From NCBI GenBank assembly GCA_000980705.1, contig LBCK01000003.1, positions 62,001-126,000 on the forward strand: DNA of 64,000 bases, written 5' to 3'. Source of the DNA: Ruminococcus sp. UNK.MGS-30. Its GTDB lineage: Bacteria > Bacillota > Clostridia > Oscillospirales > Ruminococcaceae. This document shows positions 40,323 to 49,729 of the stretch, in pieces (the stretch's first letter is position 1; each line of letters starts with the position of its first letter). The notes beneath the pieces were generated by a model, which was not told the origin of the DNA, ran no database searches, and saw nothing but the letters and a program-made list of their open reading frames with translations. The position numbers and the translations under genes were made by a program.

Positions 40323-43300
40323 CAAGATCGTCAATCATTATTTTACGAATTTGAAGGAACGTTCTACAATTACGCCGATGGAAGTGATTGCTGACGGCAC
40401 ACAGGCGAACGAAAACCCAGCCGCTTGTTATCGTGGAATGGGCTGTGTCAGCGGTAATAACTCCTCACGGCTTTTGCTGGACTATAAAGTAGAGCATCCC
40501 CACGCATATGAAGAGATCATGCGGCTGTTGTTTCAGAAAGACTATGGTGCAGGTTTGACGCATATTAAGCTGGAACTTGGTGCGGATATCAATTCCTCCT
40601 CCGGAACAGAACCCTGCACCAAGCGTTCGCTCAATGAACCAGCCGATGTCACACGTGGTGCAGGGTTTCAGTTCGCTGCGGATGCGAAAGCGATCAACCC
40701 GGATATTACGGTGGATTTTCTGCGCTGGGGTGAGCCGAAGTGGGTCACAGATGCGTTTGCGATCAGCCAGGAACACGGACTGAATGCACGGTATCGCTGG
40801 TATAAGGAAACGCTGGATGCTGCATATGCTGTATACGGATTGAAATTTGACTATATCAGTGCTGACCAGAATGAGACAGATACGCCGGATGAGGCGTGGA
40901 TTTTGTATCTGCGGTATCGGTTGGACAATGAAAAAAATGCGCCGTATGATTACAGCAAGATCAAGATCATTGCATCAGATGAGGTTGGAACGAGAAATAT
41001 TGCAGAGCAGATGGTGGACAACAGTCAGTTGCGCAATGCGGTGGATGTCATTGGTCTGCATTATACCACGTTTGGAGACTCTTACACCAACCTGCTGAAC
41101 GAGGCGTATGGCAAGGAAATTTGGTACAGTGAAGGAATTGCGCCGTGCAATGTACCAGAACTGACAGTCCAGGCGGATGAATCTGGTCTGGTGGGAAAAA
41201 ATGGCCCTATCGACGTGGCAAATCGTATCATCAACAGCTATTACAATGGAAAGATGGTAATGTACGAGTTCCAGCCGGCAGTGGCATCTTATTATGATGG
41301 CTCCTGCTATGCACCGAAACAACTGATTCGGGCGTGGAATCCGTGGTCCGGTCACTATGCAATGGACATTGGATTCTGGATGGCAATGCACTTCAGCCGG
41401 TTTGCGCAAAAGGGCTGGATGTATGTAAACGGTGCTTGTTATGGTGACGGTGACGAAGATCATGCAATTGCCAACACGACCCATAACTTTATGACGCTCA
41501 CTTCGCCGGACCGCAGCGAGATGTCCATGTTCTTTACCAATGAAAGCGACGAAGTTCGTATCTATAACGTTCAGATCAAGGATATGACATTCGAACCGAC
41601 TATGTTCTCCAGCGTGATTACGAAGGGCCCGTCCGGACGGCAGGCTTACGATGCCAACTGGTTTAAGAATGGGAAAAAGATCCGACCCGTTCGGAATCAC
41701 CGGGACACCTTTATCATTAAAGTGCCGCCTCGTTCAATTATGACGGTTACCACACTGGACACAAGCTGGGTGGATGGTGTCAATACATTCCCGGCAGTAC
41801 AGCCGCCGATGGCGTCCAGACTATCGCTCCCCTATCATGACGACCTGGATTACAGCAAGGAAGAAATTGCAGTTCGTGGGTGTGCTCCCCGGTATATGAC
41901 CGATCAAGGCGGTGCGTTCGAGCTGGTGGAGGCAGAGGACGGATATGCGATCTGTCAGAAGATCACGCCGCAGATCATGCCAACAAACTGGCGGTTCCGT
42001 GGCACGCCGCTGCCGCTCACCTGTTTTGGCGACGACAAATGGCGCAGTTACAGTGCTGAGGCAGAAGTAAAGCTTGCAAATATGGAAGAGCACAATTTCG
42101 CCGGCATTGGCATTCGCTATAATTCGGCGGTTACCTGTGAGTTTACTTCTATGTGCGGTTATACCGGCAGAATTTACGGAGACGGCAGTTGGAAACTGAT
42201 GGACATGGAAAATGTGGCGGCAGAGGGAATCCTCCAGCACATTGATCCTACAGTGTGGAACAAGCTGAAACTGATGGTCCTGGGAAATGCAGTATTTTTC
42301 TTTATCAACGGCAATTTCCTGACCAAGTATACACCGCAGTGTATGATTAACAGCGGTCGTGTTAGCCTGTGCAGCGATTTTGCATGGAATATGTTCCGCA
42401 ATATTCATATTGATCCGGTCGCTGTGCAGCCGCTGTATGTCCGCAGAGTGGACTGTTTTGGCGATGGTATTCTGTACAATGAAAACTGGGATATCCATGC
42501 CATGGAAAGCTATCAATTCTTTAACCGCACTTCCATGGAGGCAAAAACAGGCGCTGAGTTCTCCTGTACCTTTGACGGAACAGGAATTGCTATTGTCGGT
42601 ACGGCACAGAATGCAGAGTTTACAGTGTTGGTCGATGGTCATACCATGTATGAAAACTTTTTTGTTGCGGATTGTCTGCCGAGACAGGCGTGTCTGGTGA
42701 TTGACCAGCTGCCAGAGGGCAAGCACAGTATGCGTGTCTTTGTCACCAGCGGTCAATTTAAGCTGGATGTTCTGGAAATCCCGGAGGCATATCCACGCAT
42801 GACAGATACCCTGCTGATTCCGTCAAATGTTCGTTCTGCCGCTGCCGCTGAGATCCGACAGCAGAGCGCAGTTCGGGAGCGGCAGCGTGAGGATGCTTTC
42901 ATGGATGCAGATGCAATGCTGTGGCATCTGGAACATCCGTTTACTGAACCGCCAAAGAAACAGGATGTTCCGGCAGCAGATGAGGACGCTGTTTCTTCGG
43001 AAGTGGCGGAGACTTCGACAGACGTGTCGGTTTCTGATTCGGATGAAAATACAAGTGAGACGACAAGTGATACAACGGATAATGATGTTCTTGTTGAAAC
43101 AACGGATGACAGTGTAACAGCAACAGAGATGGAATCAGAACAAACAGAACCGGTTTCAGAGGAGCAGGAAATCACTGCACCGGAGGAAACGGTGAGTGCG
43201 GCGCAAGAAGTTGAACAGCCGGTCTTTGACGAGGAAACCAGCCAGTCTATGGCGGAAATTGATGCGATTTTCAATCCTGCACCGGAAACAGAAAGTTCTC

Positions 43301-43413
43301 GTAAGGAAGCGGATGTGGAAATGGAAATGACTGCGGATCAAATTGAGCGTATTCTGAATCCGGACGGAGCAAAAAAGTATGCTGACGATTCTGCTGAATC
43401 CGAACAGATCTGA
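40300..43413 (+). CDS. GH59-like (galactosylceramidase-type) glycoside hydrolase with acidic disordered tail, no signal peptide
   Basis: About 1037 residues. Residues 1-330 are a clan-A barrel: YRGMGCVSGNNSSRLLLDY, acid/base Glu192 in ADQNETDT and nucleophile Glu278 in IWYSEGIAPCN. A beta-sandwich (about 430-510) and a jelly-roll lectin-like region (about 535-710) follow, the layout of GH59 galactocerebrosidases; a further beta domain precedes the tail. Residues about 885-1037 are very rich in Glu, Thr, Ser and Asp and hold repeated short motifs (EIDAIFNP near 986, QIERILNP near 1014). GAAAGGAAAC precedes the ATG; no signal peptide, so it appears intracellular. It overlaps trmB and the next regulator gene. 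Confidence 0.75.
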   Translation: MDFSMKNNKIVNHYFTNLKERSTITPMEVIADGTQANENPAACYRGMGCVSGNNSSRLLLDYKVEHPHAYEEIMRLLFQKDYGAGLTHIKLELGADINSSSGTEPCTKRSLNEPADVTRGAGFQFAADAKAINPDITVDFLRWGEPKWVTDAFAISQEHGLNARYRWYKETLDAAYAVYGLKFDYISADQNETDTPDEAWILYLRYRLDNEKNAPYDYSKIKIIASDEVGTRNIAEQMVDNSQLRNAVDVIGLHYTTFGDSYTNLLNEAYGKEIWYSEGIAPCNVPELTVQADESGLVGKNGPIDVANRIINSYYNGKMVMYEFQPAVASYYDGSCYAPKQLIRAWNPWSGHYAMDIGFWMAMHFSRFAQKGWMYVNGACYGDGDEDHAIANTTHNFMTLTSPDRSEMSMFFTNESDEVRIYNVQIKDMTFEPTMFSSVITKGPSGRQAYDANWFKNGKKIRPVRNHRDTFIIKVPPRSIMTVTTLDTSWVDGVNTFPAVQPPMASRLSLPYHDDLDYSKEEIAVRGCAPRYMTDQGGAFELVEAEDGYAICQKITPQIMPTNWRFRGTPLPLTCFGDDKWRSYSAEAEVKLANMEEHNFAGIGIRYNSAVTCEFTSMCGYTGRIYGDGSWKLMDMENVAAEGILQHIDPTVWNKLKLMVLGNAVFFFINGNFLTKYTPQCMINSGRVSLCSDFAWNMFRNIHIDPVAVQPLYVRRVDCFGDGILYNENWDIHAMESYQFFNRTSMEAKTGAEFSCTFDGTGIAIVGTAQNAEFTVLVDGHTMYENFFVADCLPRQACLVIDQLPEGKHSMRVFVTSGQFKLDVLEIPEAYPRMTDTLLIPSNVRSAAAAEIRQQSAVRERQREDAFMDADAMLWHLEHPFTEPPKKQDVPAADEDAVSSEVAETSTDVSVSDSDENTSETTSDTTDNDVLVETTDDSVTATEMESEQTEPVSEEQEITAPEETVSAAQEVEQPVFDEETSQSMAEIDAIFNPAPETESSRKEADVEMEMTADQIERILNPDGAKKYADDSAESEQI

Positions 43414-44794
43414 ACCGCTGTATCAACAGATCTGCGCAGCAATTCGGGAAGAAATCGCAAGCGGCGCTCTTCAGCCGAATGAAAAGCTGCCGTCCAGGCG
43501 AACGCTTTCGGCGCATTTGCAGACCAGCATTGTCACTGTGCAGACTGCATATGAACAGCTGGCGGCAGAGGGATATCTGTATTCCCGTTCCCGTGCCGGA
43601 TATTATGTAGACCCGGACGCACCGCTTTTGGCACATATGCCAAAGGAACGAGTGCTTTCTGAGGTACAGCCGGTACAGGCAGTGCCGGAGGATCAGATCG
43701 TATTTTCTACCAGCGGCGTTGACCTGGAGCAGTTTCCCTTTTCCACCTGGGCAAAATTGTCCAGGCAGGTACTTTCTACAAAGCAGGAAACGCTGCTGCA
43801 ATCACCGCCGGCAATGGGTTTATATGAACTGCGTGCGGCGATTGCTGCGCATTTGCGGGCGTTTCGGGATATTCACGCTGCGCCGGAACAGATCTTGGTT
43901 GGCGCCGGGACGGAATATCTTTTGGGGATTCTGGTGCAGCTGCTTGGTGCATCCAGGCGCTATGCAGTGGAAGAGCCGGGATACTTCAAAGGAAAGCGTA
44001 TTCTGCGCAGCAACGGCGCATCGGTTATTGATATTCTGATGGACAAAAACGGATTGGATATTGCGGCGCTGCGGCGTTCAGGTGCAACAGTTGCGCATGT
44101 GACACCGTCGCATCAGTTCCCTACCGGAATCATTATGCCAGTGCGGCGGCGTGCGGAATTGCTGGAGTGGGTCAACGCCGGGAATACCCGGTTTTTGATC
44201 GAGGACGATTATGACAGCGAACTGCGCTTTCAAGGAAAACCGTTGCCGTCTTTGTACAGCATGGATACTGGCGACCGGGTCATATATATGAACACGTTTG
44301 CCAGGACGCTTGCTCCGTCACTGCGAATCGGATATGTCGTTCTACCGCCGGCACTGGCAGAACAGTTTCAGAGAGACTTTTCCTTTTACTCTTCCAGTGT
44401 GCCGAGCTTTGAACAATATACGCTAGTTCACTTTTTGCAGGACGGCTATTTTGAGCGGCATCTAAACCGCATGAAGAAAACATACCGGCAGCGGCAAAAG
44501 ATGCTCACCGCAATGTTACAGGCGCATCCATTGGGACAGTATCTTTCAATACAAGGAGAAGAGGCAGGGCTGCACTTGTTGTTGGAAGTGCATCTTCCCT
44601 GTACAGAACAGGAACTGGTGGCCGCAGCGAATCAAGCGCACGTGACAGTTTACGGGTTATCCGCATACTATGAGACACCGCAGAATCCATCGGCGTTTCC
44701 GCAGATCGTGCTGGGGTACGCCTGCCTTTCCCCAGAGGAATTGCAGCAGGGTACGGAGCGGCTGTTGAATAGCTGGATGCAGTTTCTATCATAA
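43379..44794 (+). CDS. MocR/PdxR-type GntR-aminotransferase regulator lacking the PLP lysine
   Basis: A 471-residue fusion of an N-terminal GntR winged helix (about 10-78: PLYQQICAAIREEIASGAL, LPSRRTLSAHL, VQTAYEQLAAEGYL) and a fold-type I aminotransferase domain (about 105-470: IEDDYDSELRF, ViYMNTFARTLAPSLRIGYVV). In MocR proteins the PLP lysine is in the motif TFSK; here the codon at 44303-44305 is AGG, giving Arg309 in TFAR, so no internal aldimine can form in the usual way. GGAG lies 9 nt before the ATG, which is inside the GH59-like gene (35-nt overlap). It may control that gene or pyridoxal metabolism; the target is unknown. Confidence 0.88.
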   Translation: MLTILLNPNRSEPLYQQICAAIREEIASGALQPNEKLPSRRTLSAHLQTSIVTVQTAYEQLAAEGYLYSRSRAGYYVDPDAPLLAHMPKERVLSEVQPVQAVPEDQIVFSTSGVDLEQFPFSTWAKLSRQVLSTKQETLLQSPPAMGLYELRAAIAAHLRAFRDIHAAPEQILVGAGTEYLLGILVQLLGASRRYAVEEPGYFKGKRILRSNGASVIDILMDKNGLDIAALRRSGATVAHVTPSHQFPTGIIMPVRRRAELLEWVNAGNTRFLIEDDYDSELRFQGKPLPSLYSMDTGDRVIYMNTFARTLAPSLRIGYVVLPPALAEQFQRDFSFYSSSVPSFEQYTLVHFLQDGYFERHLNRMKKTYRQRQKMLTAMLQAHPLGQYLSIQGEEAGLHLLLEVHLPCTEQELVAAANQAHVTVYGLSAYYETPQNPSAFPQIVLGYACLSPEELQQGTERLLNSWMQFLS

Positions 44795-44804
44795 TAAATA
44801 GAAG

Positions 44805-44837
44805 AGCGCACATCTTTTTAGAAGATGTGCGCTTTTT
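44805..44837. terminator. Bidirectional terminator between the MocR gene and the MATE gene
   Basis: A perfect 12-bp stem (44805-44816 with 44822-44833) and T-run 44833-44837, between convergent genes. Confidence 0.9.
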
Positions 44838-44840
44838 GCG

Positions 44841-46211
44841 TTATGCAGCTGTTGGGTTGGGTTTGGGAAATGCTTTTCGCAGGACAATCACAAACGAGAT
44901 CAGCATGATGATTGAAGTAATGACCCAGGTCGTCGGAAAGACCAGATACATACTTTTCAGTGTGTTGAAGTAAGAGAATATGGTAAACCGCCATATGATG
45001 CGAATGACGCAGATGCCCAGAATCATTTCGACAGCCGGCAAAGCGGAATATCCGAGGCCACGCATGGTACACGCCGGAATTTCATAAACAGAACACAAGA
45101 TCTGTAAGCTTAATACAACTAGGATTCGTTCGCAGGAAAAGCGGATTTCTTCTGGAGAAGAGGAGAAAATACCGGACGCCTGGCTGCGGAATATAACAAT
45201 TGGATAGATAATCAAGCTGGAAAACAGAAGTGCCATGCCGAGGCTGATCCAGAAGATTTTCCGGCAGCGCTGGGTCTTTTTGGCGGCATAGTTTTGACTG
45301 GTAAATGTTGTTGCTGCCTGTCCAAATGCTGTGTTGACATAGTAGGCAATATACTCGAAGTTCATGGAGATTGCTGAACCAGCAGCGGCAGAACTGCCGA
45401 ATGTGTTGATGGCAGACTGTACAAAAATGTTGGCAACGCAGAACACAGCGCTTTGTATTGCCGCCGGAATGCCGATGCGCAGAATGCTGCTCAGGTATTT
45501 CCACTCGATACGGCATTTCCGCAGAGACAGGCGAAATTCATCCGGTTCCCGACACAGCCAGAATACGACAAAGAATGCACTTACGGCAGTAGAGATATCT
45601 GTAGCGAGTGCTACTCCGATCACACTAAGTTTGCACACAACCACAAAGAACAGGTTTAGTAATACATTTATAATGCCGGATAAAATCAGGGCAGCAAGCG
45701 GTCTTTTGCTGTCCCCTTTGGAGCGCAGTATCGCCGAGCCGAAATTATAAACAGAGAGAAAGGGTACGCCCAGGAAGTATACTTTTAAGTAGTTGGTTGC
45801 CGATGTCATGATATCCTCTGGCGTGTGGATCAGTGCCAGCAGCGGACGGGCAGTGAACTGACCGAGAATGGTAAACAGAATTCCGAAGACGACAGAGAAA
45901 GCCATTGCAGTATGAACTGCGCCGGAAATGCGGTGGCGCTCCCCTGCGCCGATGAATTTGGCAATCAAGACATTTGCACCGACAGCGATGCCGACGCAAA
46001 TACCGACGATCAGTGCGACAATTTCTCCGTTTGTACCAACGGCAGCGAGTGCATCGGCATTTCCGAATTGTCCGGCAACGGCAGTGTCAGCAGAATTGAA
46101 AAGCTGCTGCAAAATGCTGCTGGCTGCAATGGGCAGTGCGAACAACAGTATTTTTTTGATGAGAGAACCGTGCAGCATATCCAGGCTGTGACGGGCTGTT
46201 TTTGTATCCAT
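44841..46211 (-). CDS. MATE family efflux transporter (copy 1)
   Basis: A 456-residue, 12-span cation/drug antiporter. LDMLHGSLIKKILLFALPIAASSILQQLFNSADTAVAGQFG at the N-terminus and a similar half-repeat near 235-280 (ILRIGIPAAIQSAVFCVANIF) are the MATE signature. GGAGC lies upstream of the ATG. It is related to the second MATE gene at 48332-49729, the two flanking an ABC-F gene. Substrate unknown. Confidence 0.92.
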   Translation of the reverse strand: MDTKTARHSLDMLHGSLIKKILLFALPIAASSILQQLFNSADTAVAGQFGNADALAAVGTNGEIVALIVGICVGIAVGANVLIAKFIGAGERHRISGAVHTAMAFSVVFGILFTILGQFTARPLLALIHTPEDIMTSATNYLKVYFLGVPFLSVYNFGSAILRSKGDSKRPLAALILSGIINVLLNLFFVVVCKLSVIGVALATDISTAVSAFFVVFWLCREPDEFRLSLRKCRIEWKYLSSILRIGIPAAIQSAVFCVANIFVQSAINTFGSSAAAGSAISMNFEYIAYYVNTAFGQAATTFTSQNYAAKKTQRCRKIFWISLGMALLFSSLIIYPIVIFRSQASGIFSSSPEEIRFSCERILVVLSLQILCSVYEIPACTMRGLGYSALPAVEMILGICVIRIIWRFTIFSYFNTLKSMYLVFPTTWVITSIIMLISFVIVLRKAFPKPNPTAA

Positions 46212-46292
46212 GGTGTGTTTATGCTCCTTTTCCAGAACCTATATTGATAAAAAGTGTGTGTATGAGCGCAGATTCTCATATGACTACGCTCT

Positions 46293-46321
46293 AGTATAGC
46301 ACATTCACAAAAATTTGAAAA
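46293..46321 (-). promoter_or_regulatory. Promoter of MATE copy 1
   Basis: Minus-strand TTTTCA (46321-46316), 17-nt spacer, TATACT (46298-46293). Confidence 0.55.
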
Positions 46322-46391
46322 GCGAATGTTTTGAATAATTTATATGCAAAAATCAGATGCAAAAAGCAAAAAGAATGATAGAATCATTCGG

Positions 46392-46420
46392 TTGCAATTT
46401 TTCAAATCTCGTGGTATAAT
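46392..46420 (+). promoter_or_regulatory. Promoter of the ABC-F gene
   Basis: TTGCAA (46392-46397), 17-nt spacer, TATAAT (46415-46420). Confidence 0.8.
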
Positions 46421-46486
46421 GGATAAGAATGAGAAAATCAAGAACAGGTCGGCGAGGCAGTGGATGTGTTCTGGAGGAGTTATGGT

Positions 46487-48274
46487 ATGATATTATTGTC
46501 TGCACAGAATTTAGAAAAAACATATATGGAACGAAAGGTACTGGATGATGTTTCGTTTTTCCTGGGAGAAGGCGACAAGGTCGGCATTATCGGCATCAAC
46601 GGCACTGGCAAATCCACATTGCTGCGAATTTTAGCCGGTGCAGAAGAGCCGGACAGCGGCACAGTTATTCGGACAAAGGGTGTGCGAGTGTCTTATCTGC
46701 CGCAAATCCCGGAGTTTGACGCACATGGAAGTGTTTTGGAACAAGTCATGGCGCACTTGCCGCTCGACTTGAAAGCGGCAAAAGAATTTGAGGCAAAGTC
46801 GATTCTGGGAAAGCTTGGCATTGCCGACTATGACCGGGATATCAGCACGCTGTCCGGCGGTGAAAGACGGCGTGTGGGAATTGCCGCTGCCCTGATTCAG
46901 CCAAGCGATGTACTGCTGCTGGATGAGCCGACAAACCATATTGACAATGATACCGTACAGCTTTTGGAAGAACAGCTGCGGAAATATCGTGGCGCAATTG
47001 TGATGGTAACACACGACCGCTATTTTTTGAATCGTATTACGCAGAAGATCGTCGAAGTGGATCGTGGAAAGATCTACGAATATAACGGCAGCTACAGCAC
47101 TTATCTGGAACAGAAAGCCCAGCGTGAGGCAGATGCAGAGGCACAGGAACGAAAGAACCGCACCCTCTATCGGCAGGAACTGGAGTGGATTCGCCGTGGT
47201 GTTCGTGCAAGAGGAACAAAGTCAAAAGATCGCATTGAGCGGTTTCATGCGCTTGAAAACCGGGACAAACCGCAGGAAATGGAAAAGATGCAGCTGCAAT
47301 CGGTTTCGTCTCGTCTGGGCAAGAAAACCATTGAATTAGAGCATTTGTCGAAGTCGATTGACGGAAAGCAGCTGCTCCGGGACTTTTCCTATAAGCTGCC
47401 CCGGGATGCCAGAATTGGTATTGTTGGACACAACGGCGCAGGAAAGTCTACGCTGATAAAGCTGATTTGCGGTGAACTTCTGCCGGATAGCGGCAATATT
47501 GTGTTGGGAGATACCGTTCGTATCGGATATTTTTCCCAGGAGTGCGAAAAGATGGATCCGTCACAGAGAGTGATCGATTATATCAAGGAGACCGCAGAAC
47601 GCATTCAGACGCCGGATGGCACAGTTACTGCGGCAACTATGCTGGAACGATTTCTCTTTACGCCGGAATTGCAATGGAACCGCATTGAAAAGCTTTCCGG
47701 CGGCGAGCGAAAGCGGCTGTATCTGCTGAAAGTTTTGATGACTGCGCCGAATGTACTTCTTTTGGATGAACCGACCAATGACCTGGATATTGCTACGCTG
47801 ACGATTCTGGAAGATTATCTGCAAAGCTTTAGCGGTGCTGTAATTGCGATATCCCACGACCGATATTTCCTGGACAAAATGGCGTCTGAGATCTGGGAAC
47901 TCAGCGGAGATGGCTGTGTGCAGCGCTATAACGGAAACTACAGTGATTACGCAGAAAAGGTGGTCTCTGTTTCCGATGCGGCGGAGAAACCGAAAAAGGC
48001 TGCGGAGAAAAAAGAACGTGTTTTTGTCGGCGAAAAAAAGCTGAAATTTTCCTATAAGGAACAGCGGGAATATGATACGATCGACGATGATATTGCAGCG
48101 CTGGAACAGCAGATCGAGGATACAGAGACTGAAATCGGAAAAAGTACTTCGGATTATGTGAAACTTCAGGAATTATCTGATCGAAAGACCGCCTTAGAAC
48201 AGCAGCTGGAAGAGAAAATGGAGCGCTGGCTCTATTTGAATGATCTGGCAGAGCGCATTGCTGCAAGTCGGTAA
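46487..48274 (+). CDS. ABC-F ATPase (Uup/YdiF-like)
   Basis: A 595-residue soluble protein with two ABC domains and no membrane spans. Walker A GINGTGKST and GHNGAGKST, signatures TLSGGERRRVG and KLSGGERKRLY, Walker B LLLDEPTNHID and LLLDEPTNDLD. The interdomain linker (about 215-285) is of ordinary length, and a C-terminal coiled coil (about 500-595: YDTIDDDIAALEQQIEDTE) resembles Uup. ABC-F proteins act at the ribosomal E site; housekeeping and antibiotic-protection types cannot be told apart here. ATG at 46487 with GGAGG 9 nt upstream. Confidence 0.92.
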   Translation: MILLSAQNLEKTYMERKVLDDVSFFLGEGDKVGIIGINGTGKSTLLRILAGAEEPDSGTVIRTKGVRVSYLPQIPEFDAHGSVLEQVMAHLPLDLKAAKEFEAKSILGKLGIADYDRDISTLSGGERRRVGIAAALIQPSDVLLLDEPTNHIDNDTVQLLEEQLRKYRGAIVMVTHDRYFLNRITQKIVEVDRGKIYEYNGSYSTYLEQKAQREADAEAQERKNRTLYRQELEWIRRGVRARGTKSKDRIERFHALENRDKPQEMEKMQLQSVSSRLGKKTIELEHLSKSIDGKQLLRDFSYKLPRDARIGIVGHNGAGKSTLIKLICGELLPDSGNIVLGDTVRIGYFSQECEKMDPSQRVIDYIKETAERIQTPDGTVTAATMLERFLFTPELQWNRIEKLSGGERKRLYLLKVLMTAPNVLLLDEPTNDLDIATLTILEDYLQSFSGAVIAISHDRYFLDKMASEIWELSGDGCVQRYNGNYSDYAEKVVSVSDAAEKPKKAAEKKERVFVGEKKLKFSYKEQREYDTIDDDIAALEQQIEDTETEIGKSTSDYVKLQELSDRKTALEQQLEEKMERWLYLNDLAERIAASR

Positions 48275-48289
48275 AATATCATATAGAAT

Positions 48290-48327
48290 GAAAAAGTGCC
48301 GTTTATGGAAATCCAAACGGCACTTTT
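48290..48327. terminator. Bidirectional terminator between the ABC-F gene and MATE copy 2
   Basis: A perfect 14-bp stem (48290-48303 with 48314-48327) with A5/T5 ends. Confidence 0.92.
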
Positions 48328-48331
48328 TAGT

Positions 48332-49729
48332 TTATTCTGTTTTTGTGATTCGGGCTTGATATCGTTTGGATGGGCGATAGCAAAGCAGTGCAATGCCGAT
48401 GAGAACGGCAGTTGTTGCAAGACTGACCGGATACACCAGCATAATGGTGGCGAACGTTCGGCTGTGCTGGAATATGGTGTAGATCCAGAAGATACGGATG
48501 CCACAAACGCCTACCGTTGTAAGAAGTGCAGGGACAAGTGAAATGCCAAATCCACGGAGATAGCCGGACATGACCTCATACAGCATACTGAAAGTATAAG
48601 CGGAAAAGATGATGACCAGACGGGTGTAACCGATTTCAATGACCTGTGGGTCACTGTTGAAGATGGACAACAGGAATTTACCGGTGAATAAGATCAAACC
48701 GATGGCTACCGCAGAGGCGATGGCGTCTTCCACCAGGCAGAGTACCAGCGTCCGGCGACAGCGTTTCATATTCCCTGCACCATAGTTCTGTCCGACAAAA
48801 GTTGTGCAGGCCTGGCTAAAGGAGTTCAGCACATCGTATGCCAGAATTTCGATGTTGAATGCGGCGCTGGATGCGGCAATTACAACGGTTCCCAGGCTGT
48901 TGATTGCGGTCTGGATAACGATGTTGGCAACGGCAAAAACGGCGCTCTGGATTCCTGCAGGAAGTCCGATCTGAATAATGCGGATGAGACTGTGACGGTG
49001 CATTTTCAACTGCCGCAGTTCGACCCGGACACATTTATCGGTGCGTATCAGCTTATACAGCAAAAGCAGAGAACTTACAACATTGGAAAGTACGGTGGCA
49101 ATCGCTACGCCGTTTACCGCCATATGCAGTACCATGACAAAGAAGAAGTTCATGATAACATTCAGAACACCGGAAATCAACAGCGCCTGCAGCGGCACCT
49201 TGGTGTCCCCGATACTTCGGAAAATGGCTGCCTCAAAGTTATAGAGGAAAATAACGGGCATTCCCAATAAGTAAATGCGCAGGTATTGCAGTGCATAAGG
49301 GTATACTTCGTCGGGAATATTCAGGATTCCCATGAGCTTTCCGGCAATCAACTCGCCCAGCAAAGTGACAATGATGCCGCCAAGCACAGCCATAACAATA
49401 GAGGTATGTACTGCTTTGTGTACACTTTCCATGTCTTTGCGTCCGATTGCGTTGGCAATAACAACGTTTGCGCCTAGTGCTATGCCAATAAACAGGTTTA
49501 AGATCAAGCCGATAATGGGACTGTTTGCGCCGACAGCTGCGACCGCAACCGTTTTATCTCCGGCAGAAAAATTGCCCACAACGGCAATGTCAGAGGCATT
49601 GAACAACTGTTCCAGAATGGCTGTGGCTGCCACTGGCAGAGCGTATCGTGGCAGCTTGTTCCAGATCGAACCATGGAGCATATCAATCTTTGCGTGTGAT
49701 GTTTCGGTTTCTGTCGTGCTGTTGCTCAT
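48332..49729 (-). CDS. MATE family efflux transporter (copy 2)
   Basis: A 465-residue, 12-span transporter. KIDMLHGSIWNKLPRYALPVAATAILEQLFNASDIAVVGNF is closely comparable with the N-terminus of the other MATE in this window, pointing to paralogues. Its ATG overlaps the nudC stop by 4 nt (ATGA) and AGGAG lies inside nudC, so the two are translationally coupled. Substrate unknown. Confidence 0.92.
   Translation of the reverse strand: MSNSTTETETSHAKIDMLHGSIWNKLPRYALPVAATAILEQLFNASDIAVVGNFSAGDKTVAVAAVGANSPIIGLILNLFIGIALGANVVIANAIGRKDMESVHKAVHTSIVMAVLGGIIVTLLGELIAGKLMGILNIPDEVYPYALQYLRIYLLGMPVIFLYNFEAAIFRSIGDTKVPLQALLISGVLNVIMNFFFVMVLHMAVNGVAIATVLSNVVSSLLLLYKLIRTDKCVRVELRQLKMHRHSLIRIIQIGLPAGIQSAVFAVANIVIQTAINSLGTVVIAASSAAFNIEILAYDVLNSFSQACTTFVGQNYGAGNMKRCRRTLVLCLVEDAIASAVAIGLILFTGKFLLSIFNSDPQVIEIGYTRLVIIFSAYTFSMLYEVMSGYLRGFGISLVPALLTTVGVCGIRIFWIYTIFQHSRTFATIMLVYPVSLATTAVLIGIALLCYRPSKRYQARITKTE

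Noticed and set aside
42950..43410. Acidic Thr/Ser/Glu stretch as a frameshift artefact or separate gene
   Set aside because: The frame continues without break from the catalytic part, and the stop lies properly inside the overlap with the next gene.
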